A stretch of DNA of 64,000 bases, from the IMG/VR virus record IMGVR_UViG_3300024496_000028, positions 1 to 64,000 of that record; one strand, 5' to 3'. The translations under genes and the position numbers were made by a program. This stretch comes from a virus. Position 1 is the stretch's first letter; every line of letters begins with the position of its first letter. The notes under the pieces are model-generated. The model was not told the DNA's origin. It searched no databases and saw only the letters and a list, made by a program, of their open reading frames with translations. This document shows, piece by piece, positions 56,042 through 64,000 of the stretch.

Positions 56042-56706
56042 ACTTCGTGTACCATAGGATACCCGTGGAAGGCCAACACAGCAGTTTCTTTTAAAACTTT
56101 GGGATTAGATACGAATTTAAATTTTGAATTCTTACCGAAGCCTAAAATTTCATCCCTAGTTCGTACTTCCCATTTATAACTTTTGATCCATTCGTCTGGA
56201 TAGAAGTAAATGTTATTTTTGTGTAGATCATATATCCAATCTTGATCTCCGTGTAGTCTAGCGCAGATAGTTTCAAATTTGACTACAAAATCATCCCATA
56301 TATTAGAAAATTTTCCTGCTGGCCAACGCATGACTGCGCTGCCTAATTTTTGATAATCTCTCCTAAACACACGACCAGGGTCTCTCAGTCCTACAAAATC
56401 TCCTGACCTATAGGAAATCAAATGATCGATGTTTCGTACAATGACCATATCTAGATCTATAAAGAAGCAAGTATCTCCTTCTGGAAAATGATCTTTTTTG
56501 AATACATATGGTTTCCACCACCAACCTTGTAGGTGATTGTCTGGCAGCATACGTATTTCGATAGCTGTGTTTAGATTTGAAGGATCGTCTGTGAAGCAGA
56601 CAAAACGATGAGGCACCGTTAGATGCCTCTCGATCATGTTATACAATCTGTTTACATAATCGGAACTGTACTTGGTTCCGTGTTTTAAACAGATCACATT
56701 GAGCAT
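56008..56706 (-). CDS. GT8-like glycosyltransferase (232 aa)
   Basis: DTCFFIDLDMVIVRNIDHLI has a DxD metal motif (near residue 80); GDQDWIYDLHKN and a late FHGYPMVHE match the pattern of galactosyltransferase-type family 8 enzymes. It transfers sugars from a nucleotide donor. The target is not known. Confidence 0.75.
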   Translation of the reverse strand: MLNVICLKHGTKYSSDYVNRLYNMIERHLTVPHRFVCFTDDPSNLNTAIEIRMLPDNHLQGWWWKPYVFKKDHFPEGDTCFFIDLDMVIVRNIDHLISYRSGDFVGLRDPGRVFRRDYQKLGSAVMRWPAGKFSNIWDDFVVKFETICARLHGDQDWIYDLHKNNIYFYPDEWIKSYKWEVRTRDEILGFGKNSKFKFVSNPKVLKETAVLAFHGYPMVHEVQDPIIVDNWR

Positions 56707-56708
56707 GA

Positions 56709-57248
56709 TTAACCTTCGTAGATCGCGGAATTACCTGCGTGTTCGAATACTTCTGCGCTCTTGATCCTCACACCGCTGCCTACAGGATAGCGAGGTTCGA
56801 ACGCTTTTAGGTAATTGTTTCTATGATCAGTGTAACGCCAAACTTTACCTGCTTGGAACGTTTTCAAGATATCGTCCATTGTTTTGTATGCCAATTCGGC
56901 AAACTTTTCACAACCGACTCCGTCGACTACACGTAGATCGCAGATCCCTCCTACATCATTCAAACCCAATTCTGCTAGCGTTTGAAATTTTTCAAGATGA
57001 GGATCATCATGGGCGACTACCAAGGTATGATCAAACATAAATTCTGACCATTCTTTGAATGCCTTTAGACCTCCAAAGTCCATGACCCAATTGCGATCAT
57101 CTAGGGTTTCACTTTCAAAAATCAGTTTGATTCCGATAGAGTAACCGTGTAATAGTGAACAATGGCTATGTGTTGAACGCCATTGTCTAAAACAGCATGA
57201 CAGCCCTCTGTCATTGCCGTAAGTTTTTGTTGAGTAATATTTTGCCAT
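56709..57248 (-). CDS. queD: QueD/PTPS-like carboxytetrahydropterin synthase (179 aa)
   Basis: The ATG at 57248 is chosen for its AGGAGACTAGAG site; an upstream extension lacks support. SCCFRQW, then HSHCSLLHGYS (catalytic Cys at 30) and WVMDFGGLKAFKEW, FDHTLVV and a C-terminal AEVFEHAGNSAIYEG fit QueD. Compared with E. coli QueD from memory, the first zinc His is Cys19 and the third (the second H of HGH) is Tyr36. The enzyme makes carboxytetrahydropterin for QueE. Two late boxes and a leader hairpin lie upstream. Confidence 0.8.
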   Translation of the reverse strand: MAKYYSTKTYGNDRGLSCCFRQWRSTHSHCSLLHGYSIGIKLIFESETLDDRNWVMDFGGLKAFKEWSEFMFDHTLVVAHDDPHLEKFQTLAELGLNDVGGICDLRVVDGVGCEKFAELAYKTMDDILKTFQAGKVWRYTDHRNNYLKAFEPRYPVGSGVRIKSAEVFEHAGNSAIYEG

Positions 57249-57293
57249 CTCTAGTCTCCTGTAACAAATGAGCAAGTTTGATGACACGCAGAG

Positions 57294-57301
57294 TATTTAA
57301 A
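57294..57301 (-). promoter_or_regulatory. Possible late box TTTAAATA in the queD leader
   Basis: Minus-strand TTTAAATA followed by CTCTGCG, 46 bases ahead of the queD ATG, in the 114-base gap with no gene. Confidence 0.35.
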
Positions 57302-57324
57302 GAGGGGTGAGCGTCTTAGTCCTC

Positions 57325-57344
57325 GTAACATTTAATAATGTTAC
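57325..57344 (-). other. 8-bp hairpin at the start of the queD transcript
   Basis: GTAACATT and AATGTTAC with a 4-base loop. With a start about six bases past the late box at 57349-57356, the mRNA would begin within the stem. It could stabilise the 5' end. Confidence 0.35.
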
Positions 57345-57348
57345 AGGA

Positions 57349-57356
57349 TATTTATA
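57349..57356 (-). promoter_or_regulatory. Late promoter box TATAAATA (perfect)
   Basis: The only perfect T4 late consensus box found by eye. It sits in the gap upstream of queD, just past the end of the 196-residue gene. Confidence 0.6.
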
Positions 57357-57362
57357 ACATGG

Positions 57363-57953
57363 TCAAGAGAAATCTTTAAAACTGATTAGTTCCACATTGG
57401 GCAGTCGCCATTCTAATGGATTAGGCCAATCATCATCGTTGACTATCACAAATGTTAACTCTGGAAAACTTTCGAATACTTTTTTGGTTTGATGTATCCA
57501 ATAACTAGGATCTATAGCATGAGAATCGTCTTTGACATAATTGGATGTACCTTTGTACACGTTGTTGACCTTGTCTACTTTTCCATATAGATCAAAAGAC
57601 ATCATGTATACTGTGTCTGTACATAGATTGGCAGCTAGCAATATAGCATAAGGTCCACTACCCCATTGGAATGGCTCGTCTGCTCTTTGATCACCTTTAT
57701 AAGGCAATTTGGGTACCGTAGTTACTTGGGGATATGATTGAAATTGATCGATCCAATCTGGTCTAGTATAGATGCGACATTGTTTGTTTAATGCTACTGC
57801 TTCCGTGACCATTCTTCGATCTACACAGACCAGATGATCGACATCGTAGTCTCTGATCAGAGCATTACAACCTACTGTGAGATATTTTTTAGTATACGGT
57901 GTTAGATCTATGTTTGTTCGGCTTTCACCGTTTCCTATCGCTAGGACTGGCAT
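57363..57953 (-). CDS. Rossmann-like glycosyltransferase-associated protein (196 aa)
   Basis: AIGNGESRTNIDLTPYTKKY, VGCNALIRDYDVDHLVCVDR and WGSGPYAILLAANLCTDTVY resemble proteins of the DUF115-type/Maf family and of marine T4-like phages, which act on sugar or motility components. Function in the phage is unknown; its neighbours suggest surface sugar handling. Confidence 0.6.
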   Translation of the reverse strand: MPVLAIGNGESRTNIDLTPYTKKYLTVGCNALIRDYDVDHLVCVDRRMVTEAVALNKQCRIYTRPDWIDQFQSYPQVTTVPKLPYKGDQRADEPFQWGSGPYAILLAANLCTDTVYMMSFDLYGKVDKVNNVYKGTSNYVKDDSHAIDPSYWIHQTKKVFESFPELTFVIVNDDDWPNPLEWRLPNVELISFKDFS

Positions 57954-57955
57954 CT

Positions 57956-59398
57956 TTATCCGATCATACCAAACTTGGCCCAGATACCAGGGCTACCGTC
58001 TGCTACACATACCCAACCTATGGGTTGATTGATAGCAGGTTCTGAATTCCAAACAATATCACCTTTCTTGTAAGTACCATAGATAGGTGCTGCTGAACCA
58101 TATGACTGTAGTCGATCTGCGATCCTGATAGGTCCGTCGACATGTAGTGAAACTGAAGGATCTGGATTCTTGATACCTATACTAACCTTGCCAAATATCT
58201 TGACCTGTTTTGGATTATTGGCATCGCCCACTGTGGTATTACCAGAGCCGTCAATCACGATCCTTGAAGTATCATCTGTGACTAGATGTAATTCATTGCT
58301 GGCAAAAGTTCCGATCACAGCCTTGCTTTGATCTTTAGTGCCTACCATGATTTCTACATTATGCTCGAATACAGATAGCTTGCTGTGTCCTTGTTCTATG
58401 CCTATACCAATCCTATCGCTGACAGAATTGTAAACGAATACATCATTGAAGTTTACATCTCCCAACACTGTTAGTTTATTAAGATTGCCGACTTCTTTGA
58501 GTCTGCTCTTGGAAACTGTGGGCCCAAGTTCTTTTACACTCAGCACAGACACACTGTCTATCATGTAAGAACGTTCTTGTGCTAGATCTATATTTTGTGA
58601 AGACCAAATAGTTTCTTGATCTTTTAATATCAGTTGTTTAGGACTCTTACCGCTTTTCCAAACTAGCCCTTTTCCTATGATAGGACTGTCTGCTGTCTCT
58701 ACGAATTCTAATGGTGTAGATCTTTCAATCCTGATATCAGTTCTTAATTCTTTTACAGTAATTACTTCAGCAGTAAGTGTGCCAGTAATCCTGGCATCTT
58801 TGACTGTGAGTGAGTTTTCTACAGCGACATCGCCTTTGATTAAAGGAGTCTTGAGTGCTTCTATCGCTACAGCATCATCTTGGACTACGATCTTTGGACT
58901 AGTAGCTACATCTCGTATACCGGTACTAGCAAAGTTTCTTATAGTACCGCCTGCGATCATATCGCCTGTAAAGGCTCTTTGCGGAATCTGATTGAGTATT
59001 TTTTTGTAGTCTACTTCTAAATTGGCTCTTAAAATGCCTGATACTGTGAGATCGTTGACTACTACTAGCTCGTTGGCAGTCAATGTTTTAGATACATTTA
59101 GATTGGAATCAACGTTGTCGATGCTGGCATTTCTAGTTTTGATTCCTGTGTCGTCGATAGTCAGAACAGTTTTTGTAGCAGAATCTCTTATACCAGAGCT
59201 GCTGAAATTTTTGATTTTTCCGCCTTCTATGTGGTCTCCGCTCAATGAACCGTAGGGTACATTCCTGAAAAGACTAGCTAGATTCTGTTCAATAACAGCT
59301 AGTATTTCTCCGGGCGCAGTGACTTTGTTAGCAGCAGAAATGGCTTTTAGCTCATCAGCCAAGCCACCGAGTATTTGATCAATGTTGGTTTGTTCCAT
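57956..59398 (-). CDS. Tail-fibre protein (480 aa)
   Basis: A beta-rich, repeat-containing structural protein: repeated GDxIxGGxIxNFxSxGIRD units appear twice (SGDHIEGGKIKNFSSSGIRD, TGDMIAGGTIRNFASTGIRD), with many TVxDLTVSG-type turns. It looks like a trimeric fibre shaft with a short C-terminal globule. A late box lies at 59407-59414, 8 bases before the ATG, and no ribosome binding site is evident. Confidence 0.7.
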   Translation of the reverse strand: MEQTNIDQILGGLADELKAISAANKVTAPGEILAVIEQNLASLFRNVPYGSLSGDHIEGGKIKNFSSSGIRDSATKTVLTIDDTGIKTRNASIDNVDSNLNVSKTLTANELVVVNDLTVSGILRANLEVDYKKILNQIPQRAFTGDMIAGGTIRNFASTGIRDVATSPKIVVQDDAVAIEALKTPLIKGDVAVENSLTVKDARITGTLTAEVITVKELRTDIRIERSTPLEFVETADSPIIGKGLVWKSGKSPKQLILKDQETIWSSQNIDLAQERSYMIDSVSVLSVKELGPTVSKSRLKEVGNLNKLTVLGDVNFNDVFVYNSVSDRIGIGIEQGHSKLSVFEHNVEIMVGTKDQSKAVIGTFASNELHLVTDDTSRIVIDGSGNTTVGDANNPKQVKIFGKVSIGIKNPDPSVSLHVDGPIRIADRLQSYGSAAPIYGTYKKGDIVWNSEPAINQPIGWVCVADGSPGIWAKFGMIG

Positions 59399-59406
59399 AG
59401 TACGAA

Positions 59407-59414
59407 TATTTATC
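59407..59414 (-). promoter_or_regulatory. Late promoter box GATAAATA (leftward)
   Basis: Minus-strand GATAAATA, then TTCGTACT and the ATG at 59398. The leader would be no more than 3 bases long. It faces away from a plus-strand box at 59428-59435. Confidence 0.5.
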
Positions 59415-59427
59415 CTTTGTCAAAAAC

Positions 59428-59435
59428 AATAAATA
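59428..59435 (+). promoter_or_regulatory. Late promoter box AATAAATA (rightward)
   Basis: Plus-strand AATAAATA followed by CTTGG, then AAAAGGACAGG and the ATG at 59456. A normal leader with a ribosome binding site. Confidence 0.6.
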
Positions 59436-59455
59436 CTTGGTAAAAGGACAGGATA

Positions 59456-62400
59456 ATGCCAGCGATTTCAACTAGCCCGATAACGTTTAACCCTGCTACA
59501 GCGGTTAACATTGGTACAGACGTAATTACAAAGAACAGCCACGGATTCAATAATTATCAAGGTGTTATATATTATAACGGTGGCGGAACCAGTATAGGCG
59601 GATTAGTAGACGGACACAAGTATTACATTATCTATCTCACAGCCAACACATTTAAACTGGCAACCACTGAGCAAAATGCTAGGGAAATCGTTCCTATAGA
59701 TCTGCTGTCAGTTGGATCTGGGTCGAATCATTTGCTAGTAGCTGATTATACTTTTCCTTATGATACAGCCTATATAGACACCTTTAGGACTGTGAGATTT
59801 TTCCATCCTACACTGCCTGTTGTTGGATCTACCCTGGAAGCCAAAAGTGTCAGAGACAGCCTAAACATAACTTTAGGTGCTGGTATGTTTGTCAACGGTA
59901 TCGATCAAGATACAGGATCTGTGAACATTAACTCTGCTGAATACAGCATGACTGTTCCTTTAGCAACTACAGATATCAACCTTAGCAGCACAGCAGGTGC
60001 TAATCAAAGCATCACTATAACTCCTGTGCGTGGTATTTCTATCACACGCGGCGGCCCACAAGAATTAAAATTCGAAAGTTTCGGTGTTACAGAAACTGAC
60101 AATCTACAGTCTGTGACTACTAGAGGCAACATAACCAGCAATACCATTTATGTAAAAAATTTAGTAGTCGCTGATATCGAAAGCAGCGACGGCGGGCTAT
60201 CTGGTATCACAATCAGTGCTGGTGACAACGTTACAGGTACTGGTACCATTGGCAATCCACTATTGCTCAGTCCCGATGAAACACAAAGCTCGTCGGCTGC
60301 TAGGACTGTTACTATCAACTTCACAGCAGCCGGTGACGGTATGCTAGATTATACCGCTGTTTATAAAGTATTAGATAGTATAGTATCAGGATCTGTCGTA
60401 CTACAAAGGCAAGATCCTAGCACATTGATTTGGTCAAATCTAGACAGCGCCAGCGGTGTGGTGGCTTTACAAAGTTATCAAATCAGTAACATATATTCAG
60501 AAGTTTATAATGGAGCAGTAAATTATAGGATAATCATTGATTGGACTGGCAATACTGGCAATGTTAGTTATAGGATAAGAGTTTCATTCAATCCTGCGCC
60601 TGTAACTGGTGTTACCATGTTGACCACCGACACTGACAATCAGACACTGACATTGGGCAGCAGTGGCGGCACTATCTATCTTAACAGTCGTGTTGACACT
60701 AATGGTCTAAGGATTTTTGAAAATAACATCATAGGTACTAATTCCAATGATGATATAGTTATAGATCTAAACGGAACAGGTGCTTTAGAGCTAAGAGCTA
60801 CTACATTAAAGACCGATCAGACTTCGTTTAATCTGATCAATACTACAGCTACTACATTGAATATAGGTGGTTCTGCTACTACCATAACGATGGGAGCAGC
60901 AACAGGCACTTTCAATATCAACAATCCTACACTGACCACTCCTAACCTGAGCACGTTCAATATGAACGGAGCAAATCCTAGTGTCAGTACTACTAGCACA
61001 GGTACTGCTTCAGTATTCAATACTAATGCTCTTACCGGTAATCTATTTGGAGCGGCTACGGCAGTTAACATAGGAGCCAACAGCGGAACGCTGACTATTG
61101 GCAATCCTACAATTACCGGAACGAATGCTACATCATTGAATCTAAATGGTTCATCGCCATCTATCACGACAACATCGACAGGCACAGTGTCTGTGTTTAA
61201 TACTAATGCAGTGACTGGAAACCTGTTTGGCGCAGCTACTACGATTGACATTGGTGCGTCGGGAGGAGCAGGAACATTAACGATCAAAAATGACAACGTT
61301 GTTATAAATGGTGATCTACAGGTTAAAGGTGGCGATATAACCACTAACCAAACTTCGTTTAATTTAATCGATGGCACAGCAACAACAGTCCAGGCATTTG
61401 GCGCAGCCACTACATTGACGTTCTCAACAGCTGGCGGTACAACTACATTTAGAAGTGATGTAGTGATCAACCAAGATCTACAGATCAAAGGTGGCGATCT
61501 AACCACTAACGCACTTACATTCAATTTGTTGAACACTGATGCTACTACGATCAATGCCTTTGGCGCAGCGTCAACAGTTAATCTTGCTACAGTTGGAACG
61601 ACTATAGAGATTGGAAATTCTAGTGGTACGACAAATATCAATAACAATCTTGTAGTAGACCTTGATCTACAGGTCAAAGGTGGTGATATAACCACAGACC
61701 AAACTTCGTTTAATCTGTTGAATACCACAGCGACAACAGTTAATGCCTTTGGAGCAGCCACTACAGTAAGCATCGGTGCTGCTACAGGTACAACAACTGT
61801 TAATAACGCATTGACAGCAAGTCCAGCAAATTTAAATGTGACATTTAGTCCCACAGGCACAGGTACTGTGACAGTAAATCCTGCCACAGCTGGTACAATC
61901 AATAATATGAGCATTGGTGTAACGACCGCGGCAGCAGGTCGTTTCACTACACTAAAAGTAAAAGATACAAGTGCTGCGTTTGACTTATCAGTTATTCCTA
62001 CAAGTTCTACAGCGTTAACGGCAGGACGTTCTCTAACAGTTGACGTTATTAATGCCGACCGCACAGTTAAATTAAACGGCAATATTGATTTAGGCGGAAA
62101 CCTAACAACTGCTAACGCTCTTACAACTAGTGGAAACTTTGCTCTTACACTGACAACAACAAACACTACAAACGTCACATTGCCTACAACTGGCACCCTA
62201 GCCACACTAGCAGGATCTGAAAGTCTTACAAACAAGAAACTAGGAAGCCTAACTTCAAACGGTATTGTGACTACATCTGGCGGAGATGGTACATTAAGTG
62301 TAACAGCAACCACAGGTAGCGGTAGTGTTGTTCTCGGAACCAGTCCTACTATCAGCGGCACTTCAACTAGCATCACGAATGTAGGAACGTTTGCCTTACG

Positions 62401-63145
62401 CGATACTAGTGCTGCTTTTGATCTAACGATAGCTGCGACTAGTTCGACAGCGTTAACCGCAGGTAGGACATTGACACTAGATGTCGTAAATGCTGCTCGA
62501 ACAGTTAAACTAGCTGGCAATATCGATATTGCCAATAATCTAACTACATCTGGTAATTTTGCTCTTACCTTAACGACTACAGCATCTACAAGTGTAACAC
62601 TGCCAACTACGGGTACATTGGCCACACTAGCAGGATCAGAAAGTCTAACTAACAAGAAACTTGGTAGTTTGACTTCGAATGGTATCGTAACTACTTCAGG
62701 TGGTGATGGCACCCTCAGTGTGTTGTCAACAACAGGTACCGGCAACGTTGTATTGGGATCAAACCCAACATTAGTTTCACCAACTTATGGCAATTCTAGT
62801 TCGACTTCTGATGCCGATGCTACGGTTGATGCTTCGACAACGACTTTCTATGCTTATGTCCAGAGCGCATCTGGTACAGCAAGAACTATCAATATCAGTA
62901 ATCTTACAGCCGGTAGAGAAGTCAGGATCTATCTAAGAAATACTAACGCAGCTACTAAGGCTATCACGATTACAGCTAGCACTACTGCTTCTGGTTTTGC
63001 CAACGTAGCGATGGCAGGAAGTTTTGTAGGAGCCAATGCTGTAGGTCAAGTCAGTGCTAGTACAATAACTCTAGCAGCCACTAGTGGTACAGCTATGGTT
63101 ACCGTGTTTAATGCCAACGGCACCATAGCTGGTTCAGCAGTTTAA
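59456..63145 (+). CDS. Repetitive tail-fibre protein (1229 aa)
   Basis: Plus-strand structural gene. Many copies of a TSFNLxNTTATTVNAFGAAT-like unit (about 450-780), then two long tandem repeats of roughly 146 residues (starting near codons 837 and 983), with identical LAGSESLTNKKLGSLTSNGI blocks. The end is Ala/Thr/Ser-rich. The layout is a repeat-built fibre shaft. It overlaps the end of the last gene by 4 bases. The repeats are heavily diverged in silent positions. Confidence 0.85.
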   Translation: MPAISTSPITFNPATAVNIGTDVITKNSHGFNNYQGVIYYNGGGTSIGGLVDGHKYYIIYLTANTFKLATTEQNAREIVPIDLLSVGSGSNHLLVADYTFPYDTAYIDTFRTVRFFHPTLPVVGSTLEAKSVRDSLNITLGAGMFVNGIDQDTGSVNINSAEYSMTVPLATTDINLSSTAGANQSITITPVRGISITRGGPQELKFESFGVTETDNLQSVTTRGNITSNTIYVKNLVVADIESSDGGLSGITISAGDNVTGTGTIGNPLLLSPDETQSSSAARTVTINFTAAGDGMLDYTAVYKVLDSIVSGSVVLQRQDPSTLIWSNLDSASGVVALQSYQISNIYSEVYNGAVNYRIIIDWTGNTGNVSYRIRVSFNPAPVTGVTMLTTDTDNQTLTLGSSGGTIYLNSRVDTNGLRIFENNIIGTNSNDDIVIDLNGTGALELRATTLKTDQTSFNLINTTATTLNIGGSATTITMGAATGTFNINNPTLTTPNLSTFNMNGANPSVSTTSTGTASVFNTNALTGNLFGAATAVNIGANSGTLTIGNPTITGTNATSLNLNGSSPSITTTSTGTVSVFNTNAVTGNLFGAATTIDIGASGGAGTLTIKNDNVVINGDLQVKGGDITTNQTSFNLIDGTATTVQAFGAATTLTFSTAGGTTTFRSDVVINQDLQIKGGDLTTNALTFNLLNTDATTINAFGAASTVNLATVGTTIEIGNSSGTTNINNNLVVDLDLQVKGGDITTDQTSFNLLNTTATTVNAFGAATTVSIGAATGTTTVNNALTASPANLNVTFSPTGTGTVTVNPATAGTINNMSIGVTTAAAGRFTTLKVKDTSAAFDLSVIPTSSTALTAGRSLTVDVINADRTVKLNGNIDLGGNLTTANALTTSGNFALTLTTTNTTNVTLPTTGTLATLAGSESLTNKKLGSLTSNGIVTTSGGDGTLSVTATTGSGSVVLGTSPTISGTSTSITNVGTFALRDTSAAFDLTIAATSSTALTAGRTLTLDVVNAARTVKLAGNIDIANNLTTSGNFALTLTTTASTSVTLPTTGTLATLAGSESLTNKKLGSLTSNGIVTTSGGDGTLSVLSTTGTGNVVLGSNPTLVSPTYGNSSSTSDADATVDASTTTFYAYVQSASGTARTINISNLTAGREVRIYLRNTNAATKAITITASTTASGFANVAMAGSFVGANAVGQVSASTITLAATSGTAMVTVFNANGTIAGSAV

Positions 63146-63996
63146 GCTACCTTAAGCAGGATAGTGTCTTCGTTGATACGTCCGTTGAGCTTGATGTCCA
63201 CAGCCTTGATATCTTCCAAGAACTTGCGCAGTGCTACCTTGCCTGCTGCCTTAAACTCTTTCAACTGTTCTTCGGGTTTACGCAGAGTTTTTTGTACGCT
63301 CTTGTTCTCATCGAACCCGATGATGGTCGTACCTTTGACACGCAGATCATTGTAAGCTGCCGCTACATATTTGCCCAACTTGCGAGTCTTGGTGTTGAAC
63401 ACCCAAACTTCTTGACTACCAATGATATCCGCAGGATTGATAGACACTAGTTTGAGCTGGTCGTCAGTCTTTTTGTACTTCATCTTAGCGACCAACTTGT
63501 CCTTAGGCACAGCCTTCTTGACACGTGGCTTGCGATTGACTTTGCCTTCTTGCTGTAGCATATCACAAGCACTGATGATCTCTTGGTAAAAATCATGAAG
63601 CTTCTTGATATTCTTTTTGCCTAACCAAGCATATCCTTCTTTCAGCTGCTCGTCTTTGCCTGCCATAGCTTCAACGACTTCGTCGAACGGGCGTTGATAG
63701 ATTTCTTTGATCACACGAGCATGAGCACCTTTACACTCTTTGCCCTTGAGTAGGTTAACGATCTTGATAGCCTTGGGGTCAAACCCTTCAGGATCCATCA
63801 AGAAGCTTTCGTGAGCATCTTCGATTTCCTCGGTCATCTTAAACGCAGCTTCACGCAATCGATCTTGGATGCTAGGCTGAGGCGCAGTAGAAACTTCTTT
63901 CTTTTCTTCTTCGGGTTCTTTGACGTCACGACCGCGTTCAATAGCATCTGCGATACGCTCCCGGAGAAAAATAGTTACAGGTTTAAGTTCGCCCAT
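63142..63996 (-). CDS. Conserved virion-type protein (284 aa or longer)
   Basis: The ATG at 63996 gives MGELKPVTIFLRERIADAIE, but this protein type can have more residues upstream and the window ends four bases later, so the true start may lie outside. The rest is charged and helical with many Lys (KPRVKKAVPKDKLVAKMKYK), and ends with a small alpha/beta part. It recalls marine T4-like phage proteins of unproven function, possibly head-associated. Confidence 0.6.
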   Translation of the reverse strand: MGELKPVTIFLRERIADAIERGRDVKEPEEEKKEVSTAPQPSIQDRLREAAFKMTEEIEDAHESFLMDPEGFDPKAIKIVNLLKGKECKGAHARVIKEIYQRPFDEVVEAMAGKDEQLKEGYAWLGKKNIKKLHDFYQEIISACDMLQQEGKVNRKPRVKKAVPKDKLVAKMKYKKTDDQLKLVSINPADIIGSQEVWVFNTKTRKLGKYVAAAYNDLRVKGTTIIGFDENKSVQKTLRKPEEQLKEFKAAGKVALRKFLEDIKAVDIKLNGRINEDTILLKVA

Positions 63997-64000
63997 GGTG

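Noticed and set aside
57249-57287. 13-codon extension of the queD start
   Set aside because: AGGAGAC directly precedes the ATG at 57248, and the family similarity begins there.
60817-62745. Long antisense reading frame (642 codons) opposite the repetitive fibre gene
   Set aside because: It mirrors the repeats of the plus-strand gene, has Val/Pro-rich low complexity and no ribosome binding site. The sense frame has the expected fibre pattern.
1-64000. tRNA genes and CRISPR arrays
   Set aside because: No cloverleaf with a TTCRA arm and no regularly spaced repeats were found by eye. Repeats in tail genes are protein-coding. A tRNA-scanning program would be needed to be sure.

Overview
This window looks like part of a large T4-like (myovirus) marine bacteriophage genome of moderate A+T content. 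The evidence is a T4-type replication core (family B DNA polymerase gp43, a likely sliding clamp gp45, clamp-loader ATPase gp44, an RNase H/5'-3' exonuclease, a DsbA-like protein), a gp31/GroES-like co-chaperonin, PhoH, a MazG-like pyrophosphatase, very long tail-fibre genes, and TAAATA-type T4 late promoters. The host cannot be named from the sequence. No photosystem genes, tRNA genes, CRISPR arrays or insertion sequences were seen. Almost all genes lie on the minus strand, tightly packed with ATGA-type overlaps. Only five plus-strand genes were found (phoH, a Zn-ribbon protein, a basic protein, a glycosyltransferase-like protein, a tail-fibre protein), and each marks an operon boundary.

Layout. 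1-19 kb is an early/metabolic block. It holds the start of thyX, many small conserved phage proteins, RNase H, QueE, two SGNH-hydrolase-like proteins, a HIT protein, a phosphoribosyltransferase, a cupin, FolE, a glycosyltransferase, a QueD-like T-fold protein, a DpdA-like transglycosylase, and then gp45, gp43 and a DsbA-like protein. QueE, FolE, two QueD-like proteins and the DpdA-like enzyme point to 7-deazaguanine modification of phage DNA; no QueC was seen. 19-26.4 kb is a late operon that ends in a GH19 endolysin. It encodes several unrelated proteins (a HAD nucleotidase-like enzyme, a nucleotidyltransferase, small basic proteins) that share a short N-terminus of the form M-[RK]-x-x-[ED/Q]-[LI]. 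This resembles the idea of a T4 capsid-targeting tag, so I propose it as a cassette of proteins packaged in the head. 26.4-33.6 kb carries ClpA, peptide deformylase, DnaJ and a holin/spanin lysis set. 33.6-38.2 kb carries PhoH, gp44, an MBD4-like glycosylase, MazG-like and GroES-like proteins, and a stand-alone fragment of bacterial DNA polymerase III alpha.

38.2-51.1 kb is a tail-fibre/adhesin block, including a 2510-residue protein. 51.2-55.2 kb has an IscA/IscU iron-sulfur pair, an Fe/Mn superoxide dismutase with an N-terminal extension, a basic AT-hook-like protein, UV endonuclease UvdE and a cytidylyltransferase. 55.2-64 kb has sugar-transfer enzymes, a second QueD-like protein, two more tail-fibre genes facing away from each other, and a final virion-type protein that may run past the window edge.

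Regulation. Early sigma70-type promoters (TTGACA/TATAAT-like) and late TAAATA boxes can be read by eye. In several cases the promoter sits so close to the ATG, with no ribosome binding site, that the mRNA would be leaderless. Functional calls come from motif recognition by eye. No database search was run.
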